Origin: Duganella dendranthematis
GTDB taxonomy: Bacteria; Pseudomonadota; Gammaproteobacteria; Burkholderiales; Burkholderiaceae_D
DNA length: 64,000 bases
NCBI RefSeq assembly: GCF_012849375.1
Contig: NZ_CP051684.1
Coordinates: forward strand, 1,178,001-1,242,000
Direction: 5' to 3'
Position numbers and translations under genes: made by a program. The notes beneath the pieces were generated by a model that saw only the letters and a program-made list of their open reading frames with translations, was not told the origin of the DNA and did no database searches. Below, in pieces: positions 25,151 to 34,960 of the stretch; the first letter of the stretch is position 1, and every line of letters begins with the position of its first letter.

Positions 25151-27793
25151 CTAGGCCGCGAGTGCTTTGGTGATCACTTCGGCGACGTCGTTAGACAGTT
25201 TTTGGGCGGCGACTTTTTCCAGCGCCTGTTTCATCTTGGCCTGCAACGCCGGGGCGTAACGGCGCCAGCGGTCCATGGCGCGCGCCAGGCGGGCCGCCAC
25301 TTGCGGGTTGATGGCGTCGAGCTTGATTACGTATTCGGCCCAGAAATCGTAGGCGCTGCCATCGGCAGCGTGGAATTGCGACGGGTTGGCGTTGGTGAAG
25401 TTGAAGATCAGCGCGCGTGCGCGGTTCGGCGTCTTCAGCGTGAAGGCCGGATGCTGCATCAGCTTGCGCACGGCCGCCGCATCGGTGGTCGGCGCCGAGG
25501 CTTGCATGGCAAACCATTTGTCGATGACCAGCGCTTCGTTTTCAAAGTCCTGGTAGAAGGCTTTCAGGTACGGACCGGCTTCGACGCCGCTGTGGATCAT
25601 GGCCACCAGTGCGGCCGAGCGGTCGGTCATGTTGGTAGCGCTTTCAAACTGCTGTTGCGACAGTTTGAGCTCGGCCATGTCCGGCGTCGCCATCAGGTAA
25701 GACAGGCATAGGTTTTTCAGCGCGCGCTTGCCGGCCGACAGCGCGTCCGGGCTGTACTCGCCCGGCGTCTGGTTGGCGTGGTATTGCGCCAGCAGTTCCG
25801 GCTTGAGCGCGGCGCCGATGGTGCGGCGCAGGAACTGGCGCGCGGTGTGGATGGCTTGCGGGTCGACTACTTCCATCTGCTCGGCGATGATGGTTTCCGA
25901 CGGCAGGATCAGCGCCAGTTCGCGGAACGCCGGGTCCAGCGTTTCGTCGGTCAGCACGGTGCGCATGGCGTTGATGAAGGTGTTGTCCAGCTTGAGGTTG
26001 CCGTCGCCGTGCGCCGCCACTTGCGCGGTCAGTTTCAGCAGGCGCTCCATGGCCAGCCGCTGGCCGGCTTCCCAGCGGTTGACCGGGTCGCTGTCGTGGT
26101 TGAACAGGTGCAGCAGTTCGCCATCGGTGTAGTCGTATTCGAGGATCACCGGCGCCGAGAAGTCGCGCAGGATCGATGGAATCGGCCGTTCGTCGACGTT
26201 GCGGAAGCGGAAGATCTGCTCCTGCGTGGTCAGCTCCAGCACGATGGTGGTGGCGCCTTTTTCGTGCTTGCCATTTTCCAGCGTCAGCGGCAGGTCCTTG
26301 CCGTCGGCGCCCAGCAGGCCCACCGCCACCGGAATGTGGAACGGTTGTTGGTCGGCCTGGCCGCGCTGCGACAGGATGATGTCGAAGTTGCGCTTGACTG
26401 CGTCGTAGCGGGTGCGCGCGGTCACCACCGGCGTGCCGGCCTGTGAATACCAGCGCTCGAACTGGGCCAGGTCGCGGTCGTTGGCGTCGGCCATGGCGGC
26501 GCGGAAGTCGTCGCAGGTCACGGCCTGGCCGTCGTGGCGCTCGAAGTACAGGTCCATGCCTTTGCGGAAGCCGTCGCGGCCCAGCAGGGTCTGGTACATG
26601 CGCACCACTTCGGCGCCTTTTTCGTACACGGTGACGGTGTAGAAGTTGTTGATTTCGACGAAGGAGTCGGGACGCACCGGGTGCGCCATCGGGCCGGCGT
26701 CTTCCGGGAACTGCGCCTGGCGCAGCGTGCGCACCTGGTCGATCCGGGTGACGGCGCGGCCGCTGTCGGTACCGATCATGTCGGCCGAGAATTCCTGGTC
26801 GCGGAACACGGTCAGGCCTTCCTTCAGCGACAGCTGGAACCAGTCGCGGCAGGTCACGCGGTTGCCGGTCCAATTGTGGAAGTATTCGTGGCCAACCACC
26901 GCTTCAATGCCGGCGAAGTCGATGTCGGTGGCGGTGCGCGGGTTGGCCAGCACAAACTTGGTGTTGAAGATGTTCAGGCCCTTGTTTTCCATCGCCCCCA
27001 TGTTGAAATCGCCTACGGCGACGATCATGAAGCGGTCCAGGTCGAGTTCCAGGTTGAAGCGTTCCTCGTCCCAGCGGATCGAGTTCTTCAGCGACTGCAT
27101 GGCGTAGTCGGTCTTGTCGAGGTTGCCCTCTTCCACCCACACTTGCAGCAGGACGTCGCGGCCGTCGGCCAGCTTGAAGGTTTCTTCCTGGCAAACCAGT
27201 TTGGCCGCCACCAGCGCGAACAGGTAGGAAGGCTTTTTGAACGGGTCTTCCCATTTGGCGTAATGGCGGCCGTCGCCGAGATCGCCCTCTTCGATCAAAT
27301 TGCCGTTGGACAGCAGCACCGGGTAGGCGGCCTTGTCGGCGCGCAGCATCACGGTGTACTTGGCCATCACGTCCGGACGGTCGGGGAAGAAGGTGATGCG
27401 GCGGAAGCCTTCAGCCTCGCACTGGGTGAAAAAGTTGCCGTTGGACACATACAAGCCGGACAAAGTCGTGTTTTCCACCGGCGCGCAGATGGTTTCGATT
27501 TCCAGCACCACATCGGCCGGCGCCTTGCGGATGGTGAGCGTCGATTCGGTCAGCATGTAATCGCCGACGTCCAGCTGCTTCCCGTTCAGGCGCAGTTGCA
27601 CCAGTTCAATAGCTTCGCCATGCAGCACGATGTCGTGGCTGGACGAGGCCGGGTTCTGGCGCAGGGTGATGCGATTCGCCACCACGGTCCGCGCTGGCGC
27701 CAGGTCGAAACCGAGTTCTACGGTGTCAACCAGGAAGGCGGGAGGGGTGTAATCTTTGCGGTAGATCGTCGTGGGGCTGCTGTCGGTGCGCAT
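25151..27793 (-). CDS. pepN: Aminopeptidase N (M1 metallopeptidase)
   Basis: An 880-residue M1 aminopeptidase that removes N-terminal residues from peptides in the cytoplasm. The zinc site is VVGHEYFHNWTGNRVTC (HEYFH with the distal Glu in the following helix, near residue 300), and the substrate-binding loop is NMGAMENKGLNIF. Length and C-terminal helical domains match the E. coli PepN type. I use ATG 27793 (MRTDSSPTTIYRKDY); an upstream TTG adds eight residues. It shares direction with fbp downstream. Confidence 0.97.
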   Translation of the reverse strand: MRTDSSPTTIYRKDYTPPAFLVDTVELGFDLAPARTVVANRITLRQNPASSSHDIVLHGEAIELVQLRLNGKQLDVGDYMLTESTLTIRKAPADVVLEIETICAPVENTTLSGLYVSNGNFFTQCEAEGFRRITFFPDRPDVMAKYTVMLRADKAAYPVLLSNGNLIEEGDLGDGRHYAKWEDPFKKPSYLFALVAAKLVCQEETFKLADGRDVLLQVWVEEGNLDKTDYAMQSLKNSIRWDEERFNLELDLDRFMIVAVGDFNMGAMENKGLNIFNTKFVLANPRTATDIDFAGIEAVVGHEYFHNWTGNRVTCRDWFQLSLKEGLTVFRDQEFSADMIGTDSGRAVTRIDQVRTLRQAQFPEDAGPMAHPVRPDSFVEINNFYTVTVYEKGAEVVRMYQTLLGRDGFRKGMDLYFERHDGQAVTCDDFRAAMADANDRDLAQFERWYSQAGTPVVTARTRYDAVKRNFDIILSQRGQADQQPFHIPVAVGLLGADGKDLPLTLENGKHEKGATTIVLELTTQEQIFRFRNVDERPIPSILRDFSAPVILEYDYTDGELLHLFNHDSDPVNRWEAGQRLAMERLLKLTAQVAAHGDGNLKLDNTFINAMRTVLTDETLDPAFRELALILPSETIIAEQMEVVDPQAIHTARQFLRRTIGAALKPELLAQYHANQTPGEYSPDALSAGKRALKNLCLSYLMATPDMAELKLSQQQFESATNMTDRSAALVAMIHSGVEAGPYLKAFYQDFENEALVIDKWFAMQASAPTTDAAAVRKLMQHPAFTLKTPNRARALIFNFTNANPSQFHAADGSAYDFWAEYVIKLDAINPQVAARLARAMDRWRRYAPALQAKMKQALEKVAAQKLSNDVAEVITKALAA

Positions 27794-28006
27794 TGGAGGC
27801 TCTGAGGACGGATACAAAGGCTTATTTTACCAATACCGGGGCTGCCTGATGCGCGGAATCGTGGTTTGAGAGACAATTGACCTTTGGTGGGAACTAACAT
27901 TGCTGGCGTACATCGCGCCGTAACAGTCTGTAATAATCAAGCGGGCGCCGTGCCGGCGGCATACACTGGATCCCGGATCACCCGTTTTAGCTGAAAGGGA
28001 ATCATC

Positions 28007-28696
28007 ATGAAAAACTATCTTGCCGCGCTGGGAGCGGCCGCCGTGGTGCTGTTGAGCGGATGCGCGACCACGCTGCACAGCAACGTCACCGCGTTCAACG
28101 ACTGGCCGGCCGCCGATCTTCAGGACAAGTCCTTCGCTTTCGAGGCGCCGCAGGGGGCCAACGATACGCTGGAATTCCGCAACTACCAGGCGCTGGTGGC
28201 CAACCAGCTGACCCAGCTGGGCTTCCATCAGGCTGGCGAAGGCCAACAGCCGCAGCTGATGGTCAGCATGAAATACTTCACCATCGATCATCCGGTGCGC
28301 GTGATTCAGGCCGATCCGTTTGACGATCCGTACTGGGGGCCGGGCTTTGGCCGCTACGGCTACTATGGCCGCTTCGGCTATTCGCGCTGGGCTTATCGTC
28401 CGTTCTTCTATGATCCGTACCGTTTCGGTCCGCGTTATGTGAGCGAGCAGATCAAGCACCAGTATCAACGCCAGCTGCGTGTGACCATCGATACCGTATC
28501 GGGCCGCAAGCTGTATGACGTGACGGTGCAGAACACCAGCGGCGTGCAGGCGACGCCGTATGTGATGCCGGCGCTGGTGCAGAGTGCGTTCACCGGCTTC
28601 CCGGGCCAGAATGGCGTGCCGCGTACCATCGACATCACCATCGATCCGAAGACACCGACGGTGCAGGCGGCCAATCCGGCGCCGAAGGCTAACTGA
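28007..28696 (+). CDS. DUF4136-domain lipoprotein
   Basis: A 229-residue lipoprotein with lipobox LLSGC at residues 17-21. The mature part has the DUF4136 pattern: TAFNDWPAADLQDKSFAFEA, LEFRNYQALVANQLTQLGF, and a Gly/Tyr/Arg-rich loop (GRYGYYGRFGYSRWAYRPFF) before the last beta strands. Position after the lipid Cys (A-T) predicts outer-membrane sorting. Function of the family is unknown. Two palindromic repeats follow its stop codon and could end transcription. Confidence 0.88.
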   Translation: MKNYLAALGAAAVVLLSGCATTLHSNVTAFNDWPAADLQDKSFAFEAPQGANDTLEFRNYQALVANQLTQLGFHQAGEGQQPQLMVSMKYFTIDHPVRVIQADPFDDPYWGPGFGRYGYYGRFGYSRWAYRPFFYDPYRFGPRYVSEQIKHQYQRQLRVTIDTVSGRKLYDVTVQNTSGVQATPYVMPALVQSAFTGFPGQNGVPRTIDITIDPKTPTVQAANPAPKAN

Positions 28697-28700
28697 CGTC

Positions 28701-28720
28701 ATTCCCGCGCACGCGGGAAT
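28701..28720. repeat. dRS3-like palindromic repeat, second copy
   Basis: ATTCCCGCG-CA-CGCGGGAAT, five bases after the DUF4136 stop codon. It differs from the copy at 25123 only in the two loop bases. Confidence 0.85.
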
Positions 28721-28735
28721 CCATACTCAGCATGG

Positions 28736-28755
28736 GCTCCCGCTTGCGCGGGAGC
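28736..28755. repeat. Variant palindromic repeat with compensated stem
   Basis: GCTCCCGC-TTGC-GCGGGAGC, preceded by CTCAGCATGG and followed by GACGCGT like the 25123 copy. The outer AT pairs of the standard copy are changed to GC on both arms, so pairing is kept. Confidence 0.7.
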
Positions 28756-28761
28756 GACGCG

Positions 28762-29238
28762 TCATAACCGGCGCTTCAGGTAGACCGGCATCAGCCACCA
28801 GGCGCACACAATCAGCAGCCCCATCACGGCGGCAACCGCCATCCCCACGGTGGCGCCAAATACTTCCGACATCACCAGATCCGTCCCCAGCACCAGGGCA
28901 ATCGCCAGCGCAAACGCGCCCGCGACGATCTGGCGCGTGGCGATGCGCTTGAAGCGGGCCCGGTCCTTCAGCGGCCGCAGCAGCCGGTGCTGGATCGCCG
29001 GCGCGCTCAGCAGCACCAGGCTGGCCAGCGAAAACAAGAAGGTCGCCAGGAACAGCAGCTTTTCAAGGTGCACAATTTTCGCAAAGCCGCCGTTGAACGG
29101 CAGGATGATCAGAAACGCCGACAGCATCTGCGCACCCGGCAGCAGGATGCGCATTTCGCTCAGCATGTCCGAAAAATCACCGTCGTCGCGCTCGTCGCTT
29201 TGGGTGTCGTTGTCGCGCTCTTCCGGGGCCGCGCTCAT
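28762..29238 (-). CDS. DUF6328-type four-helix membrane protein
   Basis: A 158-residue protein with an acidic N-terminus (DNDTQSDERDDGDFSDMLSE) followed by four hydrophobic segments and a basic C-terminus. The LLPGAQMLSAFLIILPFNGG segment is the recognisable family start. Function is not known. Its ATG overlaps the stop of the quinone oxidoreductase gene by four bases (ATGA), so it is translationally coupled to it. Confidence 0.75.
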   Translation of the reverse strand: MSAAPEERDNDTQSDERDDGDFSDMLSEMRILLPGAQMLSAFLIILPFNGGFAKIVHLEKLLFLATFLFSLASLVLLSAPAIQHRLLRPLKDRARFKRIATRQIVAGAFALAIALVLGTDLVMSEVFGATVGMAVAAVMGLLIVCAWWLMPVYLKRRL

Positions 29239-30209
29239 GGCAGCAGGATGGTCGAGCCGGTGGTCTTGCGCGCTTCCAGGTCGCGGTGCGCCTGTTGCAC
29301 GTCGGCCAGCGCATAGCGTTGGCGAATATCTATTTTCACTTCCCCGCTGCTGACCACGCCGAACAGCGACTTGGCCATCGCTTCCAGATCCTCGCGCCTG
29401 GCGGCATAAGTCATCAAGGTCGGCCGCGTGACGAACAGCGAACCGCGGCTGGCCAGCTCGCTCAGGGCGAACGGCGTCACCGGACCGGAGGCGTTGCCGA
29501 AACTGACCATCGTGCCCAGCGGCTGCAGGCAATCCAGCGAGCCGATGAAGGTATCCTTGCCGATCGAGTCGTAGACTGCCGAGACGCCCTTGCCGTCGGT
29601 CAGTTCCTTGACGCGCTCGGTGAAGTTTTCCTTGTTGTAGTTGATGACCTCGGCGGCGCCGTTTTCAATCGCCAGCGCCGCCTTCTCTTCCGAGCCGACC
29701 GTGCCGATCAGCTTGACGCCCATCACCCTCGCCCACTGGCAGGCGATCAGGCCGACGCCGCCGGCCGCCGCGTGGAACAGAATGGTGTCGCCGGCCTTCA
29801 GCGGCACCGTGCGGTGGAACAGGTATTGCACCGTCAGCCCTTGCAGCATCATCGCGGCGGCGGTGTCGAATTCGATCTGGTTCGGCAGCACCAGCAGCTG
29901 CGAGGCCGGGATGATGCGCGCTTCCGAATACGAACCCAGCGGACGGCCGCCGTAGGCCACGCGGTCGCCGACCTTCAGATCGGTCACGCCCTCGCCCACT
30001 TCTTCCACCACGCCGGCGCCCTCCACGCCCAGCGCGCCGGGCATCGGCTGCGGGTACAGGCCGGTGCGGTGGTAGACGTCGATATAGTTCAGGCCAATGG
30101 CTTCATGGCGCATCCGCACCTCGCCCGGACCGGGCGGCGGCAGATCGACCTCCACCAGTTCCATCACTTCGGGACCGCCGACGCGGTTGATGCGGATCGC
30201 CTTGACCAT
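29235..30209 (-). CDS. NADPH:quinone oxidoreductase (zeta-crystallin family)
   Basis: A 324-residue medium-chain dehydrogenase without zinc ligands. The quinone-reductase signature includes GLNYIDVYHRTGLYP, and the dinucleotide site is AAAGGVGLIACQWARVMG. It would reduce quinones with NADPH in the cytoplasm. ATG 30209 has GAGGAG at ideal spacing. The downstream DUF6328 gene overlaps by four bases; methylglyoxal synthase lies 15 nt upstream on the same strand. Confidence 0.93.
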   Translation of the reverse strand: MVKAIRINRVGGPEVMELVEVDLPPPGPGEVRMRHEAIGLNYIDVYHRTGLYPQPMPGALGVEGAGVVEEVGEGVTDLKVGDRVAYGGRPLGSYSEARIIPASQLLVLPNQIEFDTAAAMMLQGLTVQYLFHRTVPLKAGDTILFHAAAGGVGLIACQWARVMGVKLIGTVGSEEKAALAIENGAAEVINYNKENFTERVKELTDGKGVSAVYDSIGKDTFIGSLDCLQPLGTMVSFGNASGPVTPFALSELASRGSLFVTRPTLMTYAARREDLEAMAKSLFGVVSSGEVKIDIRQRYALADVQQAHRDLEARKTTGSTILLP

Positions 30210-30224
30210 TGCTCTTCTCCTCAA

Positions 30225-30605
30225 TTAGGCAGCGCGTTGCTGAAGCTGAGACAGTACCAGATGTGCCGACGACAGGTTGGTGGCGCACGGCGTATTGTGC
30301 ACGTCGCAGGCGCGCACCAGGGCGTTGATGTCCGGTTCGTGCGGCTGCGGCGTCATCGGATCGCGCAGGAAGATCACGCAGTCGATCTGGCCTTCCACCA
30401 GCAGCGAGCCGATCTGCAAATCGCCGCCGAACGGGCCGGAATGCTTGCGCTCCACCTCCAGGCCGACTTCGTTGATCAGGCGGCCGCCGGTGGTGCCGGT
30501 GGCCACCAGCGCGCAGGTCGACAGGAACGCCTTGTATTCGGTGGCCAGCGTGATCATGTCGTCTTTTTTCTTGTCGTGCGCAATCAGGGCAATGCGGAAT
30601 TTCAT
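30225..30605 (-). CDS. mgsA: Methylglyoxal synthase
   Basis: A 126-residue enzyme converting dihydroxyacetone phosphate to methylglyoxal and phosphate, a bypass of lower glycolysis. Phosphate-binding TGTTGGRL, the catalytic-Asp region [11 protein letters not shown] and the [15 protein letters not shown] motif are all present. Tightly spaced between the transporter and quinone reductase genes in what looks like one operon. Confidence 0.95.
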   Translation of the reverse strand: MKFRIALIAHDKKKDDMITLATEYKAFLSTCALVATGTTGGRLINEVGLEVERKHSGPFGGDLQIGSLLVEGQIDCVIFLRDPMTPQPHEPDINALVRACDVHNTPCATNLSSAHLVLSQLQQRAA

Positions 30606-30619
30606 GTCTTGATCCTAGT

Positions 30620-31525
30620 TTATTTTTTGGACAGCAGATAGATCCCGGCCAGCACGAGGGCGGTGCCGCCCAGTTGCCAGGAGGTGACGGGTTCGCCCAG
30701 CAGCAGCGCGCCCAGGAACAGCGTTGACACCGGGCCGATCATACCAGCCTGCGAGGCGGTGCCCGCGCCGATGCGTTCGACGGCGATCATGGTCATGAAC
30801 ACCGGCGCCACCGTGCACAGCAGGCCGTTCAGCAGCGACAGGCCGTACACCGGCAACGGCTGGATCAGCATCTCGGGCGGCCGCAGCAGGAAGAACTGGC
30901 CAACGCAGGCCACGGTCGAGACGCACATCGCGTACGACACCAGCTTGAGCGAGCCGAGCCGCTTGACCATTTCACCGGACAGCAGCAGGTAGGCGGCATA
31001 CGCGGCGGCCGAGCCGGTCACCAATGCCGCACCCAACACGACGTTATGGCCGCCCTGCAGGTCGTGCACGAACACCAGCACGATGCCGCAGTAAGAAATC
31101 AGCAGCGCCATCCACTGCTTGTGGCTGATGTGCTGCTTGAGAAAGGTGGAGCTGATGAGCAGCACGAAGGTGGGCGTCAGGAACAGGATCAGCCGCTCCA
31201 GGCCGACTGAAATGTATTGCAGGCCGAGGAAGTCGAGGAAGCTGGACAGGTAGTAGCCGACCAGGCCGAGGCCGAGGATGCGCCAGCGGTCGCCACCGGT
31301 CAGCGGCGCGCCGGTGCGCATCTTCCACACCGCCACAGCGGCGAACACCGGGAACGAGAACAGCATGCGGAAAGCGATCAGGGTGACGGCGTCGATGTGG
31401 TAGCGGTACAGCAGCTTGGCGACGATGGCCTTGGTGGAAAACAGAACCGAGCCGCCGATGGCGATACCCAACCCGCTGAGAAATGCCGCGCGCGTCAGCG
31501 GGCTGTGTGTGGTACTTTTGTCCAT
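30620..31525 (-). CDS. EamA/DMT-family transporter
   Basis: A 301-residue inner-membrane protein with about ten hydrophobic helices in two EamA repeats; segments such as LGLVGYYLSSFLDFLGLQYI and YCGIVLVFVHDLQGG are typical. Likely a metabolite exporter, substrate unknown. ATG 31525 is preferred over a TTG nine codons upstream. It heads the unit with mgsA and the quinone reductase, spaced 14 nt from mgsA. Confidence 0.88.
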   Translation of the reverse strand: MDKSTTHSPLTRAAFLSGLGIAIGGSVLFSTKAIVAKLLYRYHIDAVTLIAFRMLFSFPVFAAVAVWKMRTGAPLTGGDRWRILGLGLVGYYLSSFLDFLGLQYISVGLERLILFLTPTFVLLISSTFLKQHISHKQWMALLISYCGIVLVFVHDLQGGHNVVLGAALVTGSAAAYAAYLLLSGEMVKRLGSLKLVSYAMCVSTVACVGQFFLLRPPEMLIQPLPVYGLSLLNGLLCTVAPVFMTMIAVERIGAGTASQAGMIGPVSTLFLGALLLGEPVTSWQLGGTALVLAGIYLLSKK

Positions 31526-31620
31526 AGGCAAATTGTATCGCCTAAACCCCAACCTCGCTCGGCAGCCCCATTTTGAGCCGCGTCAATTTGATTGGTGATA
31601 GGCTGTGTGAGCATCGCGAG

Positions 31621-31962
31621 ATGGAGATTCGAAGATATACGCGAGCGGATCTATCCGTTCCCTTCCAACAATGGTTTGACCATTTGGACAAACTCGCGGC
31701 GGCAAAAGTCTCAAGGGCGCTATTTAGAATGGGCGATGGAAACCTGTCCCGAGTGAAATGGTTTGCCAGTATTGGGGAATATGTCATCGACTGGGGGCCT
31801 GGATATCGGATTTATCTTGCAAAAGACGGCGCGATGACGATTCTATTGCTTGGTGGCGGAACAAAAAAACATCAACAAATCGATATCACACGCGCAAAGC
31901 TCATGCACGAAGAATTCAAAAGGCGCAAGAAAGAGACCGGCGGAGGATTACTATGGAGCTAG
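31621..31962 (+). CDS. HigB/Gp49-like RelE-superfamily toxin
   Basis: A 113-residue type II toxin of the Gp49/HigB-like group (RelE superfamily mRNA interferase). Diagnostic is WGPGYRIYLAKDGAMTILLL followed by GGGTKKHQQIDITRAK and a basic C-terminal helix. ATG 31621 is the natural start. It overlaps the antitoxin start by 10 nt, giving the toxin-first order of higBA loci. Lower GC than its neighbours suggests acquisition. Confidence 0.88.
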   Translation: MEIRRYTRADLSVPFQQWFDHLDKLAAAKVSRALFRMGDGNLSRVKWFASIGEYVIDWGPGYRIYLAKDGAMTILLLGGGTKKHQQIDITRAKLMHEEFKRRKKETGGGLLWS

Positions 31963-32252
31963 CGGGTTTTGAAGTCGGCATTGTTGAGCGCATTCAACGT
32001 GAGCCAGCTTTTGCCGTCGCCTTGATGACAGAAGTAAATGAAGCTTTTGCAGAAGATGAAAACAATATCGCAAAAGGTATATTGCGAGTCTTAACCTTCG
32101 GCACAGTTGGGTTCTCAGCTTTGGCACATTCCTTGTCATTGACGGCGGAGACACTGCAGCAATTGCTTTCGCAAGACGCAACGCCAGACACCGCCAGCCT
32201 GAGAGCGGTAGAAAAGGCGCTCAGGCTGGCGTTGGGGGTTGCTGCTAGCTAA
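31953..32252 (+). CDS. HTH antitoxin of the HigB-like pair
   Basis: A 99-residue protein beginning inside the toxin gene, with GGAGG seven bases before ATG 31953. It matches the addiction-module antidote family: an N-terminal helix (GFEVGIVERIQREPAFAVAL), NIAKGILRVLTFGTVGFSAL, then a helix-turn-helix with SLTAETLQQLLS and a C-terminal helix of the XRE type. It should bind the toxin and repress the operon. Its 3' end overlaps the convergent phosphatase gene by eight bases. Confidence 0.83.
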   Translation: MELAGFEVGIVERIQREPAFAVALMTEVNEAFAEDENNIAKGILRVLTFGTVGFSALAHSLSLTAETLQQLLSQDATPDTASLRAVEKALRLALGVAAS

Positions 32253-34755
32253 TCGTCACCGCTGGCGTGCCGGCGGTGACCGTCGCGGTGGTGGTGCGGG
32301 CGACGATGGTGGCTGGGGCGGTGGTGCCGACCAGCTTGTTCACCTGGCGGAACTGGGCCGTCATTTTGCCCGGCGTCAGCGTCACCAGCGTGTAGCCCTG
32401 CGCATCGGTGTTCAGATGCTTGAGCCACGGATTGTTGCCCAGCGCGGATAGTTGCTGCGCCAGCGTGAGCAGGCTGGTGTTGAAGTCGCTGTTGGCTTGC
32501 AGGCCGGCCAGTACGGCGCCGGTGGTCGCTTCCAGCTGCGACTCCGGCACGCCTTTCGCCGCCAGCGCGCCGCGCAGCTGCACGCGGGTCTGTTCGGCCA
32601 GCGACGCCACCGTCGGCGCAGCTTTGCCCATGGTGTAATCCAGCAGGTTGAAGTTCAGGTTGACCGTGCCCAGCCCGGTCACCGGCACCGCTACCGGGTA
32701 GGACACCAGCGTGCCGATGTCGCCCAGCGTCGATGCCGCATCGCGCAGGTAGCTGAAGAACGAGTCCGAGCTGATGCCGGCCGATACCAGATCCACCATC
32801 ACCGGCGTGCCGCCACCGGTGGCGTCGAAGTCGTCGTTGACGGTGCCGGCGAAGAAGGAGTGAATGTCGCCGGTCATCGCCACCACGTTGCCGATGTTGT
32901 TGGTCTTCAGGTGAGCCATCAGCGCCTTGCGCTCGCTGTTGTAGCCGTCCCACTGGTCACAGTTGAGCAGGAACTTGGTGAAGAACGCCGACAGCGCATC
33001 CTTCTTGCCCGATGCCGCCACAAACGCGGAATTGGCCTTGTTGGCCTGCACTTCCGGCTTGATGTAGCCGAAGGCGATGGTCTGCCCCGCCACCGCAGCC
33101 AGCGCCGCGCCGCTTTGGCCGGCAGCCGCCGCAGCAGCGACCTTGCCGAAGGTGGCGACGGCAATCGCCGCCTGCGCCGCCGTCAGTCCGGCCGCCACGC
33201 CAGCCGCCGCTTGCGCATCCGCTGCGGCGCCGCCGGCCGCCTTGGTGGCGATGGCGACTGCGGCCGCTTGCGCCACGGCCGATGATGCGCCCGCCGTCAC
33301 ACCCGCCACAATCGCACCAGCCACGGCGAAGTTGCCGCCGGTCGATGCAGCGGCCGTGCCGACCGAAGTCGCCACGGTCGTCACCGCGTTCAAGGCCAGC
33401 AAGGTGGCAATGGCGTCCACGCCGTTCAGGCCCATGCGCAGCAGCGAGACTTCATTGCCCCACAGTTTCCAGGTCGCGGTGGCGGCCTTCATCTTGTCCA
33501 TCCACCACTGGCGCTGGGTGTTGCCGAGCATGGTGGCGGTGGTCAGCGGGTCCAGGCCGATGCTCTTGGCGCCGGCCATCTTCTGCGCTTCCACGCTATT
33601 GAACAGGTCTTGCGGCACCAGGTAACGCGAGCCGATGCGGCCCAGCGGCTTGCCGGTTGCCGGGTTAATCGACGATTCCGGAATGATGTGGTCGGCGCGG
33701 TACAGGCGCTCGTCGGTCATCACCAGTTGCATCAGCTTGCCGAACTGGAAGTCGCGGTAGATCTTGATGTTCTGGAAGGTGGTGTTGGCGCCGTCCAGCG
33801 TCACATCGGCCGGCATGTACTCGAACCAGGCCTGGTTGGCGCTGCGGCGGCGCGCCGGCTGGTGCAGGTCGGAGCCGTCGGCGTTGAACGAGCCGTCGTA
33901 GGTTTCGGCGTCCTGCCAGGCGTCGTCGGTAAATTCATGGTCGTCCCAGATGGCGATGAAGGCGAAGCGCTCGTGCAGCGCCTGCAGGCGCGCGTCGGTG
34001 CGGTATTTCTTGTACAGGTAGCGGTAATCGTTGACCGTGTTGGCGTACTTGGCGCCGGAGCTGCCGTTTTTATACACGCCGTCCGGCAGCACCAGCGCAT
34101 CGTGGCGGCTTTCCACCGCGCCGAGCTGGAAGTCCTCGCCCACGGTTTCGTAGATGTAATCGCCCAGGTGGACGATGAAGTCCAGCTGCTCGGCGGCGAT
34201 CGACGTCATCGCGCCCCAGTGGTTGACGCTCCAGTCCTGGCACGTCATGTAGACGAACTGCAGCTGCGCGACGTCGGCGTCGGCCGCCGGTGCGGTCTTG
34301 AAGCGGCCGACATTCGAGCGGTTGTCGCCGGCGATGAACTGGTAATAGTAAGTGGTGGCGGCCGACAGCCCGGTCAGCTTGTGGCGCACGGTGTTGTCGT
34401 ACTGGACCTGCAACGGCAGCTTGACGTCGGCCACGGTGGCGCCGCTGAGCGCGGCATTGCTGCCCAGCGCGGCGCTGTTGTCGGTGGTGGTGACGATCAG
34501 ACGGATGGCGGTGTCGCTGCCGGTGGCGACGGCGACGTTGTCGAAAGCCGACGGCACGGCGCGGGTCCACAGCATAATGCTGTCGGCGCGCGGGTCGCCG
34601 GAGGCCACGCTTTGCGGGAATTTCCACGCGCCGCTGGCCAGCGCCAGGTCGCTGCCGGGCGCGCCATCGCTGCCGCCGCAGGCGCTCAAGCCCACGCCCG
34701 AGGCCACCGATACCGTGATAAAGCTGCCGAATTTAATAAACTGCCGACGATCCAT
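32245..34755 (-). CDS. PhoD-like alkaline phosphatase with alanine-rich insertion
   Basis: An 836-residue secreted phosphatase/phosphodiesterase. The twin-arginine signal is [12 protein letters not shown] with a lipobox-like LSACGG after the hydrophobic core. PhoD landmarks: [47 protein letters not shown], and [16 protein letters not shown], supplying metal ligands. Between NEVSLLRM (about residue 435) and [12 protein letters not shown] (about 600) lies a roughly 150-residue insertion almost entirely of Ala, Gly, Val and Thr, absent from ordinary PhoD proteins. ATG 34755 is chosen. Confidence 0.9.
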   Translation of the reverse strand: MDRRQFIKFGSFITVSVASGVGLSACGGSDGAPGSDLALASGAWKFPQSVASGDPRADSIMLWTRAVPSAFDNVAVATGSDTAIRLIVTTTDNSAALGSNAALSGATVADVKLPLQVQYDNTVRHKLTGLSAATTYYYQFIAGDNRSNVGRFKTAPAADADVAQLQFVYMTCQDWSVNHWGAMTSIAAEQLDFIVHLGDYIYETVGEDFQLGAVESRHDALVLPDGVYKNGSSGAKYANTVNDYRYLYKKYRTDARLQALHERFAFIAIWDDHEFTDDAWQDAETYDGSFNADGSDLHQPARRRSANQAWFEYMPADVTLDGANTTFQNIKIYRDFQFGKLMQLVMTDERLYRADHIIPESSINPATGKPLGRIGSRYLVPQDLFNSVEAQKMAGAKSIGLDPLTTATMLGNTQRQWWMDKMKAATATWKLWGNEVSLLRMGLNGVDAIATLLALNAVTTVATSVGTAAASTGGNFAVAGAIVAGVTAGASSAVAQAAAVAIATKAAGGAAADAQAAAGVAAGLTAAQAAIAVATFGKVAAAAAAGQSGAALAAVAGQTIAFGYIKPEVQANKANSAFVAASGKKDALSAFFTKFLLNCDQWDGYNSERKALMAHLKTNNIGNVVAMTGDIHSFFAGTVNDDFDATGGGTPVMVDLVSAGISSDSFFSYLRDAASTLGDIGTLVSYPVAVPVTGLGTVNLNFNLLDYTMGKAAPTVASLAEQTRVQLRGALAAKGVPESQLEATTGAVLAGLQANSDFNTSLLTLAQQLSALGNNPWLKHLNTDAQGYTLVTLTPGKMTAQFRQVNKLVGTTAPATIVARTTTATVTAGTPAVTIS

Positions 34756-34960
34756 GTCCACTCCCGCCAATGTAATAGTGACAAAAGAATCAACATTAGC
34801 AGGTCGATGTGACAACTTCCCTACAAAAAGTGGAGGCCGGCCTCTAGCGGCAGCACAGGGAGGCCAAGACGGTTTCTGTCAAGGCTCTTATGCTAGAATA
34901 CCGCCCTCACCGCAGCACCATCGCTTAAATTACCGACACACCGCCGAAGGAAGACCGAAC

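Noticed and set aside
33610..34812. Long plus-strand open frame opposite PhoD
   Set aside because: Antisense shadow of the phosphatase; repetitive Val/Gly/Arg composition, no homology signal.
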